Positions 26,219 to 34,992 of a stretch of DNA of 64,000 nucleotides are shown here, one piece after another. The first letter of the stretch is position 1. Every line of letters begins with the position of its first letter. Source of the stretch: a virus. The stretch lies in IMG/VR virus record IMGVR_UViG_3300002835_000063, positions 44,881 to 108,880 of that record; one strand, 5' to 3'. Below the pieces are notes generated by a model. It had not been told where the DNA came from, searched no databases, and saw only the letters and a program-made list of their open reading frames with translations. Made by a program: the position numbers and the translations under genes.

Positions 26219-27285
26219 CAAAAATAGCTGTCTACACAATTGCACTAAATGAAGAACAATTTGTTGAGCGCTGGTATAAAAGCGCAAAAGATGCTGATTA
26301 TCTTCTTATTGCGGATACGGGAAGTACGGACGGAACGGTAGAAGCAGCCAAAAAGCTTGGAATAAACGTAGTAGAAATCTCGATTAAACCTTGGCGCTTT
26401 GATGATGCACGTAACGCTTCTCTAGCTTCCCTACCAATAGACATTGACATGTGTGTTCAGCTTGATATGGATGAGATCCTGTTGCCAGGCTGGCGGGATG
26501 AAATAGAAAACGCTCTTAAGCAAGGAGCAACCAGGATTAGATATAACTACACCTGGAATTGGAAAGATGAAGAAGAAACCATACCAAACATAACTTTTGG
26601 TGGAGATAAAATCCATGCCAGAAAGGGCTATAGGTGGAAGCACCCAGTCCATGAGGTAATCGTACCTTACGGTAATACTATAGAAAAGCAAGTTTGGACT
26701 CAGTTAGAGCTGCACCACCACCCAGACAAAACAAAGTCTAGGTCCCAGTACCTACCGCTACTGAAACTATCAATCGAAGAAGATCCACATGATGATAGGA
26801 ACGCCTATTATTACGCTAGAGAGCTTTATTTCCATCGGGAGTATAAAGAGGCCACCGAGCAATTTAAACGTCACCTAGGGCTTCCTACGGCCGTTTGGGC
26901 CCCAGAGAGAGCCGCTTCTATGAGATACCTAGCCAAGCTAGAGCCGGAAGAAAAAGAAGCATGGCTAGTAAAAGCTCATATGGAGGCCCCTTGGCGTAGG
27001 GAAGCCTTAGTGGAGCTTGCTCAGCACTTCTATGAGACGCAGTCTTGGGCGTCCTGTCTCCACTTTGCAGAAAAAGCCCTAGCCATAAAAGAAAAACCTA
27101 TGGACTATCTTTGCGAGGATTTTGCTTGGGGATATTTGCCTTGGGATCTAGCAGCAATTGCTGCTTACCATGAGGGAAATTACAATAAAGCTTATAAATA
27201 CGGAAATACAGCTCATCAGTTAAATCCGACAGAGAAAAGACTAGAAAATAATCTTAGGTACTACTCTGTGGGGGTTTCTTCTTAG
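26215..27285 (+). CDS. GT2-family glycosyltransferase with TPR-like C-terminus
   Basis: 356 residues. GT-A features: ALNEE at 10-14, ADTGSTDGT at 33-41 and the metal-binding D84-M-D86 (QLDMDEIL). The C-terminal half (about 200-350) is a series of helical repeats (YYYARELYFHREYKEATEQF, LAAIAAYHEGNYNKAYKYG) typical of TPR. This combination is common in bacterial SPBc2-like glycosyltransferases. Last plus-strand gene; its 3' end overlaps the convergent WhiB gene by 32 nt. Confidence 0.82.
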   Translation: MTKIAVYTIALNEEQFVERWYKSAKDADYLLIADTGSTDGTVEAAKKLGINVVEISIKPWRFDDARNASLASLPIDIDMCVQLDMDEILLPGWRDEIENALKQGATRIRYNYTWNWKDEEETIPNITFGGDKIHARKGYRWKHPVHEVIVPYGNTIEKQVWTQLELHHHPDKTKSRSQYLPLLKLSIEEDPHDDRNAYYYARELYFHREYKEATEQFKRHLGLPTAVWAPERAASMRYLAKLEPEEKEAWLVKAHMEAPWRREALVELAQHFYETQSWASCLHFAEKALAIKEKPMDYLCEDFAWGYLPWDLAAIAAYHEGNYNKAYKYGNTAHQLNPTEKRLENNLRYYSVGVSS

Positions 27286-27727
27286 TTCCCAGCGAATTGT
27301 AGGCATCCACAGCGTTCGCACTAGTCCTACTTTGCCAAGTAAACTGACATTCGTCACAGCGGACAATTTTCATTGTCGCCCAGCGGCCACCTTCAGGTCG
27401 ATCTACTGTAGCAGTTTTTAGTTTATCTGTTTTAGCTTTGCAGTTCGGGCACAACGGAAACCTTTTATATCTAATCTCTTGCCCTTCCCAATTAATTGAC
27501 AGGGTATTTCTAATTTTTTCTGGGGTTAAGCCGCCCCAAATTCCCCAAATTTGCTTGTTGTTTAGTCCCCACTGTAGGCAGTCTTTCCTAACAGGACACT
27601 TATTGCACAGTTTTTTAGCTTCCCACTGCTGAGAAGGCTTATTTGCAAAAAATTTGTCTATTTTGTCAAAGTTTTCAGGTTTAGCACATTCGGCATCTTC
27701 GTGCCAGCCCGGAGAATCAAAAAACAT
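27254..27727 (-). CDS. WhiB-family regulator with C-terminal zinc ribbon
   Basis: 157 residues. Four conserved cysteines C14, C41, C44 and C50 for a [4Fe-4S] cluster are followed by GIWGG at 62-66, the WhiB turn that contacts the sigma factor. An added C-terminal part has C93-x2-C96 and C124-x2-C127, a zinc-ribbon spacing not found in ordinary WhiB proteins. WhiB proteins are confined to actinobacteria and their phages, which points to the host. Likely regulates host or phage transcription. Confidence 0.85.
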   Translation of the reverse strand: MFFDSPGWHEDAECAKPENFDKIDKFFANKPSQQWEAKKLCNKCPVRKDCLQWGLNNKQIWGIWGGLTPEKIRNTLSINWEGQEIRYKRFPLCPNCKAKTDKLKTATVDRPEGGRWATMKIVRCDECQFTWQSRTSANAVDAYNSLGTKKKPPQSST

Positions 27728-28055
27728 ATGGCACCTCTACAAAAGTAGCGTCCCAGTCGTAGTTATCGTCATCCATTGAGCAATAGGTCGGAAAGCGATC
27801 ATCGTCGTCTGGATACCAATAGCCAGCTTTTTCTATAATTGCGTCTTCTATAAGTTTGTAAGACTCCCCTAAAGAATAAGTAATGCCTTCTTGCTGTAGA
27901 GATCTAGCTAGTGATTTTTTGGCGAGCGGGTCAAAATCTAAATCTATGTGCTCATTTATATAAAAAACAACAGAGTCAGAGTTAATTTTGCGGGGGTAGT
28001 CATCACCCTCCCAGATAAGCCAAACTGGCGTGCTGATTGCCTTTTTACGTCTCAC
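27717..28055 (-). CDS. Hypothetical acidic protein
   Basis: 112 residues, overlapping the WhiB start by 11 nt and likely co-transcribed. It has an acidic C-terminal half with DDDDRF and DDDNYDWD stretches, which could mimic nucleic acid or bind metal. No domain recognised. Confidence 0.55.
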   Translation of the reverse strand: MRRKKAISTPVWLIWEGDDYPRKINSDSVVFYINEHIDLDFDPLAKKSLARSLQQEGITYSLGESYKLIEDAIIEKAGYWYPDDDDRFPTYCSMDDDNYDWDATFVEVPYVF

Positions 28056-28104
28056 AACATAAAAAGTAATCTAACGGCAGATAACCTTACCGTAAATTAC
28101 AAAA

Positions 28105-28596
28105 TTACTTTACAGGCCAGATATAGTCGTAAGTTTCTGGTCTGTGGCCTGGATCTTCTGCCCAGCCGAACTGGCTATACCACTCATAGTCTTTATTGAG
28201 TAGGGCTGTTCGGTGGCTAGATGCAATCTGATCAAACAATTGCTTGTCTTTCATCCATGCAGGGTAGCGGTGGCTTTCTCTAGTGATGCGTCCTAGCTTT
28301 ACCGCTTGGATATAGGTAACAAGTGTTTTGGTGCCAATGGTTGATTTATATCCGCGCTTTTCCCACTCCATTACCATGCGAATAATGTAGGAAACTAGCG
28401 CACCTTCATGGCCTCGCCACATCTTGACGGCGGGGTGGTTGCGCCAGCCTTTAGCTGGTCGGTGATTGCCCCGTGGATCCAGTTCCACAAGGTTCATTAG
28501 TATTTGCCAGCCCTCTAGGGCTTGCTTATTTAAACGGGCGCGGTCAAGGACCTTAGCGGTGTCCGCCGAGCCAAATAGCGGTACAAATGTTTGCAT
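28105..28596 (-). CDS. Pyrimidine-dimer DNA glycosylase-like protein
   Basis: 163 residues. MQTFVPLFGSADTAKVLDRA, RLNKQALEGWQIL and WRNHPAVKMWRGHEGALVSY match the family of T4 endonuclease V-like proteins common in actinobacteria. In T4 endonuclease V the N-terminal threonine forms the Schiff base. Here the N-terminus is M-Q-T, so activity is uncertain. It would repair UV damage, which fits a surface-water phage. Confidence 0.7.
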   Translation of the reverse strand: MQTFVPLFGSADTAKVLDRARLNKQALEGWQILMNLVELDPRGNHRPAKGWRNHPAVKMWRGHEGALVSYIIRMVMEWEKRGYKSTIGTKTLVTYIQAVKLGRITRESHRYPAWMKDKQLFDQIASSHRTALLNKDYEWYSQFGWAEDPGHRPETYDYIWPVK

Positions 28597-28617
28597 AACT
28601 ACAAGCTAGCAAAGAGT

Positions 28618-28881
28618 TTAGGATTTGTCAAATCCAAATGGTTTCGCCACGCTCTGCTTAAGGGATCCATAGACAATTACCTGAAAAATGCCCGCTTCTA
28701 CGGATTGCTCGATATCTGGGACGCTTTCAGCCTCTGGATAGGAAACTTTAAGCTCTAGGGAAACTTTGTCTTCTACTTCATCTTCTGGAACGCCAAGAAA
28801 TCTACCAACTTCTGCTACTGCAGTCTTTTTTGCCTTATCTAGGCTGTGGGCAAGAATTTTTAGCTCAAAGCTAGTTCGCAT
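28618..28881 (-). CDS. Hypothetical protein
   Basis: 87 residues, alternating helix and strand. The pattern (SFELKILAHSLDKAKKTAVA, VSLELKVSYPEAE, FQVIVYGSLK) suggests a small ferredoxin-like fold. It overlaps the upstream gene by one base (28881). Function unknown. Confidence 0.6.
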   Translation of the reverse strand: MRTSFELKILAHSLDKAKKTAVAEVGRFLGVPEDEVEDKVSLELKVSYPEAESVPDIEQSVEAGIFQVIVYGSLKQSVAKPFGFDKS

Positions 28882-29315
28882 TACTGCTTCCTTATACGCT
28901 TCTCTAGTTTGTACGGGGAGTAGTGGACGCCCCTAAGTTCTGGCTTTTTTCCGTCGGTGTCGTTGAAGATGACGTCTCCATAACGAACTGCAACCACTGT
29001 GCCGCGGCGCCCGTTGTGGATGGGTCCGAGCTTGTCTGAGAAAGCATCTGCCTTAACTCGGACGATGTCTCCAACGACAATCTGTCCTGGCTGTAGTTGT
29101 ATCCAGGTGTAGTCATCTTCACTTTCTTCTTCTTTGATTGCGTGGCCAACAGCCAATTTAGGGAATACTGTTAAAATTTCTTTGATCATTGGTTCGCTTA
29201 GATCTGGCAATTCAGACCAAGTGTCTAGCAATTTCATTATTGCTTTACCGGAGCCAACTTTTACCTTGGCTGCTTGTAGCTGCTCAGCTACCCATTTCTT
29301 GTCTATCTCGGGCAT
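28881..29315 (-). CDS. Hypothetical protein with KOW/SH3-like domain
   Basis: 144 residues. About 1-65 are helical. About 70-135 (LQPGQIVVGDIVRVKADAFS, NGRRGTVVAVRYGDVIFND) resemble a small beta-barrel of KOW or SH3 type, which often binds nucleic acid or protein. Shares its start region with the next gene's stop. Confidence 0.55.
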   Translation of the reverse strand: MPEIDKKWVAEQLQAAKVKVGSGKAIMKLLDTWSELPDLSEPMIKEILTVFPKLAVGHAIKEEESEDDYTWIQLQPGQIVVGDIVRVKADAFSDKLGPIHNGRRGTVVAVRYGDVIFNDTDGKKPELRGVHYSPYKLEKRIRKQ

Positions 29316-30320
29316 TTATAACCTCTCCAATCTAGATCCTACCAGAATTTTTTCGACTTCAGACCCAAGCTCATTTATTGAAGGAAGTGATTCTAGGTAC
29401 ACGCCCCGCTGGGTAGAGGCCAATTGCTGCCTCTGCGACGGTGACATGTCTTCTACTTGATAGGGCAAAAGCGACCAACTATCAGCAAAATTTGTTGTTT
29501 CATTCCAATCTGTAACAATGGGAGTAGATGTATTAAAGGCTTGAATTATTCTATAGTTCCACCAAGTAATCAAATTTCTTTCTTGGGGTGGAATAATTAG
29601 TCCCATGCCATTCCTAATGACATCTAGAGCATAGGTATCATCTGTCTTTTTGCCGGCCTTGGTCGGTTGTTTGGGGAAAACAGTGGATTTGTTTATATGA
29701 TCTACCCAGCTATTTTTGATATTTTCTACTGCCCAGTAGTCTTTTCGACCAATTCTTGGTACTTCTGGATCAATAAAAAGTCCATCAAAATTAACACCAA
29801 ACGTATTAGAACTATCTCCAAATCCTAGGGCAGTTGAAACTTTTTCATCACTATTCCAAGGCAGCCCCGGGTAAATAATTGTCGGCCAATCGGAAACCAA
29901 CATATGAGCAATAGCTTTTTCAACTATGCTTGGATTTTTTGAGACGGTGTTGTATCCCTCGCGCTTCGAATAAAAACTGCCAAAAAGTATAGACGGATTT
30001 TTTAAAGAAGCATTTATGCTATTTTTGTACTGCCAAACTTGGGGACTGTCTACAACTAATTTAATTTTTGGGGAGTTAAACATTAGGCCTAGAACATGTA
30101 GGGCACCATAAAGCTTGTTTGCACTTAGTGAAGTTGGCGGTAAAAATCCAAATATAATGTGGTCGTATTTTTCTAAATCATCTTTAGTCCAAGAAAAACT
30201 GGGGGATGACCAGGTTATGTCTGCATACTCAGAAAGTACAGAATCTAAAATATTAAAAAAACTAAAGTTACTTGGTTTTTTGCAGTGATGGGAGCCCATC
30301 CCAGTAAATAAAATTTTCAT
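29316..30320 (-). CDS. Putative GT-B-like glycosyltransferase
   Basis: 334 residues starting KILFTGMGSHHCKKPSNFSF. The early beta-alpha pattern (DHIIFGFLPPTSLS, IKLVVDSPQVWQY) suggests a Rossmann half. A C-terminal part has MGLIIPPQERNLITWWNYR followed by QAFNTSTPIVTDW, like the sugar-nucleotide site of GT-B enzymes. It lies in the replication block, so a DNA-modifying role is conceivable. Assignment is tentative. Confidence 0.45.
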   Translation of the reverse strand: MKILFTGMGSHHCKKPSNFSFFNILDSVLSEYADITWSSPSFSWTKDDLEKYDHIIFGFLPPTSLSANKLYGALHVLGLMFNSPKIKLVVDSPQVWQYKNSINASLKNPSILFGSFYSKREGYNTVSKNPSIVEKAIAHMLVSDWPTIIYPGLPWNSDEKVSTALGFGDSSNTFGVNFDGLFIDPEVPRIGRKDYWAVENIKNSWVDHINKSTVFPKQPTKAGKKTDDTYALDVIRNGMGLIIPPQERNLITWWNYRIIQAFNTSTPIVTDWNETTNFADSWSLLPYQVEDMSPSQRQQLASTQRGVYLESLPSINELGSEVEKILVGSRLERL

Positions 30321-30341
30321 TGAGGTTCCAAATTTAGTTGA

Positions 30342-30366
30342 GCGGGGTGCTAATTAAGCACCCCGC
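30342..30366 (-). terminator. Hairpin after the SSB-like gene
   Basis: GCGGGGTGC and GCACCCCGC form a perfect 9-bp stem around a 7-nt loop in the 54-nt gap between two minus-strand genes. It has no U-tract, so it may attenuate or stabilise RNA rather than terminate fully. Confidence 0.5.
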
Positions 30367-30374
30367 ATCAATTG

Positions 30375-30914
30375 TTAGAAAGGAGCATCTCCAGTTTGAG
30401 CAACTGGTGAGGCTGGTGCTGGTGCCGGTGCCGGTGCCGGTGCTGGAGCTGGAGCTGGAGCTGCCATTGCTGGCGCAGAGGCAATGCCCCTAGCTGCGCC
30501 AGAAGAAGCAGAGTAGCTCTTGATATTGTTGCCAGTTTTGCCCTGGTAGGTACTTAAAACAACCTTACCGCGGAAAGTTCTTCCGAGAAGGGCTTGTTCT
30601 ACCTGAGCTGGTGATGGATCTGCTAGCCAATATTCCTTGGTTAGGCCCAGTGCCGCGCCCTTTGCAAAGAAAATGTCCATAGCAGTTTCGTTTTCAGGCG
30701 AAACTACCCACTGATCCCAAACACGACGTTTGTCGTGGGGGCCGCCCTGAACCTCATTGGTTAGCTTAAACATAAGCTTTCCAGTAGAAGCAACAGTAGC
30801 CGAGGCCTCGATTACCTTGAACTCGTAAGTTCCTTCTGGTAGAGGTTCGTAGTTAGCTTTTGCAGCCGCGTCTCCAGCTTTCTGGACTAGCGCTGCGAAA
30901 TTGACCGTAGTCAT
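30375..30914 (-). CDS. Single-stranded DNA-binding-like protein
   Basis: 179 residues. The N-terminal about 130 residues (PEGTYEFKVIEASATVASTG, FKLTNEVQGGPHDKRRVWD) resemble the DUF669-type phage proteins thought to bind ssDNA. An APAPAPAP linker follows at about 150-168. The last residues DAPF mimic the acidic D-x-PF tip by which bacterial SSB recruits repair proteins. It lies next to the Sak4-like ATPase, a common pairing in phages. Confidence 0.7.
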   Translation of the reverse strand: MTTVNFAALVQKAGDAAAKANYEPLPEGTYEFKVIEASATVASTGKLMFKLTNEVQGGPHDKRRVWDQWVVSPENETAMDIFFAKGAALGLTKEYWLADPSPAQVEQALLGRTFRGKVVLSTYQGKTGNNIKSYSASSGAARGIASAPAMAAPAPAPAPAPAPAPAPASPVAQTGDAPF

Positions 30915-30919
30915 AGGTT

Positions 30920-31690
30920 TTATCCTGCTTTCTTAGTTGTTGTATCTGTCTTCTTTTCGCCGAAGACCATGTCCAGCATGCGCTCGACCCCAAGGTCTTG
31001 CTGCTGTACTACTTTACCTAGACGTCCCTGGACGCGCTCACCAGCTTCATACTCTGGCGTACGCTCAACATACATGCGTCGCACCTTGTACGGAGGCTGT
31101 AGTGGATCTGGATTTGGTTCCGTCTCCACAGTAATTGCTCCAAGAATGTCGTAGAAATATGGGGCCTGAATCGCTAGCTGGCCTTGTAGGTAAGGACGAT
31201 AAACGCCATCCTGTCCCTTACGCGCCATAGCGGTCAGTACTACAGCCTCAAGAGGCTGAGTAGGGTGCATTGTCAAGTCACGAAGATCACGAAGAAGTGC
31301 GCCCATGTGGCGAAGAAGCTCGCCCCACTGTTGCATCTTCATTTGCTCCGTACCGGCAATGTTCTCCATGCACTTGACCTGGAGCTCCGAGATGGAGTCA
31401 ATGATCAAGGACTTGAATTGGTGTTTGCCTGACTGAAGCCACTGGAAAGCCTTGATAACAATGTCGTAGCTATTTACCTTAACTACAACTGTGTCCCAAG
31501 TGCCATCAGCAAGTGGCGGTTCTTCGGTCAGGGGGTCCCAGTACTTGATGTTGATTGGGAGGAATCGATGTCCACCTTCAACGTCAAGCATTAGGCGTGG
31601 GTATGGTGCCGTTACTGCAAAGCTGGACTTACCAACCTTGGATTCGCCATAAACCATAATTGTTAAGCTGCGATCCACTGCATTAGACAT
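30920..31690 (-). CDS. RecA-like ATPase, Sak4-type
   Basis: 256 residues. Walker A GESKVGKS at 15-22 and a Walker B-like SLIIDSISEL. The small size matches phage Sak4 recombinases, which anneal or exchange ssDNA and work with a phage SSB. Encoded between the SSB-like gene and the Cas4-like nuclease; the start overlaps the upstream stop by one base. Confidence 0.77.
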   Translation of the reverse strand: MSNAVDRSLTIMVYGESKVGKSSFAVTAPYPRLMLDVEGGHRFLPINIKYWDPLTEEPPLADGTWDTVVVKVNSYDIVIKAFQWLQSGKHQFKSLIIDSISELQVKCMENIAGTEQMKMQQWGELLRHMGALLRDLRDLTMHPTQPLEAVVLTAMARKGQDGVYRPYLQGQLAIQAPYFYDILGAITVETEPNPDPLQPPYKVRRMYVERTPEYEAGERVQGRLGKVVQQQDLGVERMLDMVFGEKKTDTTTKKAG

Positions 31691-32628
31691 TACTCACTTC
31701 CCTTCTCTTTTTCTATTCCGTAGTATCCGTAAGGGTCGGCGACCACAAACGCATCGCTAATTGCAGCCTCTGCGGCGCTTCCGTCGTCAACCAACGGGCA
31801 AATAGCGAAGAATTGGCACTTCCACTTACAATCCCGGCTTGGTTTCGGGTATACGTGGCGGAAGTGGCTCTCACCGGCATCTAGGGCATCACGCACTCGC
31901 ATGATGTCATCCAGCGTGCCTTCCAGGCGCTCATAAAATGAACGGAGAGCAAACTTATTGTGACGAACTTCAATCTGGTCATAAAACGGTGGTTTAGCAT
32001 AAGCACCGCGTTTAACTTTACGAAGCATCGTAAAGATAGCTCCATCGGCTCGTTCACCTTCTTGGTTTTGTGCCTCCTCTAGAAGCATGTATGTTAAAAC
32101 CTGCTCATTCATGTGAGCAATAGATCCAAAGTCAGCAAATGATCCACCAACCGTTTTGAAGTCGCGAAACATACGAGCACCATCAATTTTTCGACGCACG
32201 CGCATGTCGATTTTTCCCTGAAGAGTAACACGACCGTCAAGCATCGGGCGCTCAATAACTTCTTCTGTAGAAATCATTTCCAGCTCGGCGTCGATACCAT
32301 TTAGTTCTACCCACTCTAGATAGCCCTCTAGCATCACCCTGCCAAGCTCAGCCTCTGTCTCTAGGTTAGAAGTGTCGCGATACTCATCATTAAGAACTTT
32401 CATGTCTCTCTTGACTAGCTCGGCGTGAGCGTCAAGTAGAGGTGTACCCTTCGAATAATACATATCTAAAGCTTCGTGAATTCTTGATCCTAAAGCTAAT
32501 GCTCCGGTAAACTCTTCTACCTTTGGACGTAGTCTTCGGTAATATGTAAACCACCAGCGTCTACGGCAGTCTTTAAATGTTTGAATCTCCGAATTAGAGA
32601 TTCTTACTGGCTCTGCTGCTGATGTCAT
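31690..32628 (-). CDS. Cas4/RecB-like PD-(D/E)XK nuclease
   Basis: 312 residues. H51, D141 (GKIDMRV) and D156-F-K158 form the nuclease core. C21 with C267, C271 and C277 (CKWKCQFFAIC) matches the iron-sulfur cluster arrangement of Cas4 and AddB-type nucleases. Likely resects DNA ends for recombination with the Sak4-like protein. It shares a base with both neighbours, indicating a tight operon. Confidence 0.82.
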   Translation of the reverse strand: MTSAAEPVRISNSEIQTFKDCRRRWWFTYYRRLRPKVEEFTGALALGSRIHEALDMYYSKGTPLLDAHAELVKRDMKVLNDEYRDTSNLETEAELGRVMLEGYLEWVELNGIDAELEMISTEEVIERPMLDGRVTLQGKIDMRVRRKIDGARMFRDFKTVGGSFADFGSIAHMNEQVLTYMLLEEAQNQEGERADGAIFTMLRKVKRGAYAKPPFYDQIEVRHNKFALRSFYERLEGTLDDIMRVRDALDAGESHFRHVYPKPSRDCKWKCQFFAICPLVDDGSAAEAAISDAFVVADPYGYYGIEKEKGSE

Positions 32629-34451
32629 TATTTGTCCTTAAGTAGCTTTAGAAGCTGATCTTTGTCTTTTACTATTTGCTGGAAATTATAATCTTTGGTC
32701 CCCAGCGTGTCAATAACTTTTTGCTCTACGGTACCCTCTGTTACATAATCTGTAATGATTATTGAGTCGTGTATTTCAGACCCAATTCTGTGAACTCTGT
32801 CTAGTGCCTGCTTATAGTCCACCAAAGACCAAGGGCGTTGCAGCATAACTAGTCTTCTGGCAGCAGTTAGGGTCACACCTACACCGCCAGCCTGGGCGGT
32901 GAATAAAATCCATTTTGTTCGGCCAGACTGAAAATCATCGATTGCTTGCTGACGCTCAAATTCATTCTGAGACCCAGTAATTAGACCGTGCTTAATCCCA
33001 ACTTTAGTCATTTGAGCGCTTAGGAGTTCTATTAGCTGTCTAGATACAGCACATACCGCAACCGAGTCATCTCCAAAGTCACCATTACTGATGTCATCCA
33101 TAAGAGCATCAACTTTACAAGAGGGGTCTGACAATATCATTTTTTCACCGGTCTCGGTTAGTTCTATCTGGCCATACGCGCTGGCAAACTGAATTAATCT
33201 GCCCATCTGAACCATTGGATTGGTTGCTACGACTAGATCGCCGGAATAGTCATCTTCTTGAATTTCACCGTCTAGCTCAAAACTAGAACTACTTTCAAGC
33301 ATTGCCATCATGTTGTCTAGCATTTGATTATATGCTTTTTCTTGCTTTGCGCCCATTTCTACATCTCGGCGGTCATGAATTACTTCAGGAAGCCAAGGGA
33401 GCACTCTAACCTTGAGCATGCGACGCATACGTGGATTTATACCTGCAAAGAATTCCGTTTCCATAGCTGGTTTTAACCCAAGCACCATTAGTGCCCCAAA
33501 AGCATTTGGAAAAGTGTTTACATAGCGGTCAATCCATTTAGTCTTACTTGGCCACTCTTTGGAGTCGAGCCAATGAAGGATTGGCCATAGGTCTACAACA
33601 TCATTTGCTATTGGGGTCCCAGTCAAAGCAAATCTAATTTCGGCTTTACCAGAAGCTGACCATAGAGCTCTAGTCTGCTTTGATTTTGGGTCTTTTGATC
33701 TGTGAATTTCGTCCGCAACAACTGCCTTGAATGGAATGTTGTTTAATTCACGCTTATGAACTTCGCAGCGGGCGGGAGTGATTTTGGAGTCATGCCCCCC
33801 ACATTCTGTACAGTGGGCTAGAGCAATCGGACCATAAGATTCCAACCTTGAGTGAGTTCTTAGTGACTCCCAGTTAATGACATAGACCTGGGCCTCGTGC
33901 TCAAAAGCTTTTCGCCTTTGGGTGGCGGAACCTTTAATTACCTGAACATCGACTCCAGGCCACCAGCGATCAAATTCTCGTTCCCAGTTTGTTTTTAAAG
34001 TATTTGGGCACACTATTAGTGCAGGAAAAACATCCTCTCCACTCTCTTTAAGTCTCTTCAGTGCTCTAATAGCCTGAGCAGTTTTTCCAAGACCAGGCTC
34101 GTCTGCTAGAAGAGCGCGTTTAGCTTTAACTAGAAAATCCACCCCCGCACGCTGATGTGGGAACAAATCTTCATCACCTATTTCAGACATTTCAAGATCA
34201 CGAAGTAGATTTGAAGGGTCAATTCTATTTATTTTTTCGTTGGTGGCCCATTCAGCTAACTTTGGGCCAATCTCAAGTTGTTGCCCGAAAGTGGAGCGCA
34301 GAGACAGGCAACCAGTCCAAGAAACGGGAATACGCCAGACATTCTTGTCTGAGTCCCATCTGGAGCCTGGTAGCGATCGACAAACTTCTTTTAGTCGCCA
34401 TTCAGCATTAATAATTATGTGGTCGTTCTCTAACTCCACGTAAACGCCCAA
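32628..34451 (-). CDS. SNF2-family DNA helicase
   Basis: 607 residues; TTG start with GGAGG 6 nt upstream. N-terminal about 1-75 resemble a HARP-like segment (WRIPVSWTGCLSLRSTFG). Walker A is ADEPGLGKTAQA near residue 117 and the box II variant is DEIH. C-terminal helicase motifs include TAQAGGVGVTLTAARRLV and DRVHRIGS. A CTECGGH...C zinc-like insert sits mid-domain. Probably remodels forks or branched DNA. Confidence 0.85.
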   Translation of the reverse strand: MGVYVELENDHIIINAEWRLKEVCRSLPGSRWDSDKNVWRIPVSWTGCLSLRSTFGQQLEIGPKLAEWATNEKINRIDPSNLLRDLEMSEIGDEDLFPHQRAGVDFLVKAKRALLADEPGLGKTAQAIRALKRLKESGEDVFPALIVCPNTLKTNWEREFDRWWPGVDVQVIKGSATQRRKAFEHEAQVYVINWESLRTHSRLESYGPIALAHCTECGGHDSKITPARCEVHKRELNNIPFKAVVADEIHRSKDPKSKQTRALWSASGKAEIRFALTGTPIANDVVDLWPILHWLDSKEWPSKTKWIDRYVNTFPNAFGALMVLGLKPAMETEFFAGINPRMRRMLKVRVLPWLPEVIHDRRDVEMGAKQEKAYNQMLDNMMAMLESSSSFELDGEIQEDDYSGDLVVATNPMVQMGRLIQFASAYGQIELTETGEKMILSDPSCKVDALMDDISNGDFGDDSVAVCAVSRQLIELLSAQMTKVGIKHGLITGSQNEFERQQAIDDFQSGRTKWILFTAQAGGVGVTLTAARRLVMLQRPWSLVDYKQALDRVHRIGSEIHDSIIITDYVTEGTVEQKVIDTLGTKDYNFQQIVKDKDQLLKLLKDK

Positions 34452-34524
34452 GTCGGGCCTCCATTCGTTACTAGAATATATTATCAGAAAAAAGTGCTAG
34501 TTGTACTTATTTTTTTGATAATAA

Positions 34525-34992
34525 CTACTTTTCAAGCAATCTTATTGGTTTCCAACCAATTTTGATACATCTTAGTAGGGCGTGTCGGATCGCGTCTAAC
34601 GCGTGCCCGTCGCCCCCTACGTGCCAGTATTCTAGTTTCTTAAGCTTCTTGTTGTCAAACATAGTCATAGCATCGGCGGGAGCTTGGAAGAAAATGTCAT
34701 CCATTGGACGCCCGTTATCCTTTAGGCACTGCTTAATAATGCCAATAACTTCTAGAGAATAGGGAGCCTGGGAGTTCTTGGCTGTCTGTAGATTAATTAT
34801 GAACCGCTCACAGACAACGTCCAGCTGAAAACGCTTCTCAGGAGCCCATAAAACGCCCCGTACGGCCTCGGCAACCTCGTCTTGTTCTAACTCCTTAGAC
34901 CACTCTAAAACTGGCTCAGAAGCCGATTCTAGGCTAAATAGGGCCATTCCAGTGACCTTCCCTGGATCGATAGCCAAAATGTACCTAGGCAT
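34525..34992 (-). CDS. RuvC-like Holliday junction resolvase
   Basis: 155 residues. The RNase H-fold metal residues are D9 (LAIDPGKVTG), an acidic residue in CERFIIN and D133 in GHALDAIRHAL. The length fits phage RuvC-like resolvases. It overlaps the upstream polymerase gene by 8 nt. It would resolve recombination intermediates before packaging. Confidence 0.77.
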   Translation of the reverse strand: MPRYILAIDPGKVTGMALFSLESASEPVLEWSKELEQDEVAEAVRGVLWAPEKRFQLDVVCERFIINLQTAKNSQAPYSLEVIGIIKQCLKDNGRPMDDIFFQAPADAMTMFDNKKLKKLEYWHVGGDGHALDAIRHALLRCIKIGWKPIRLLEK

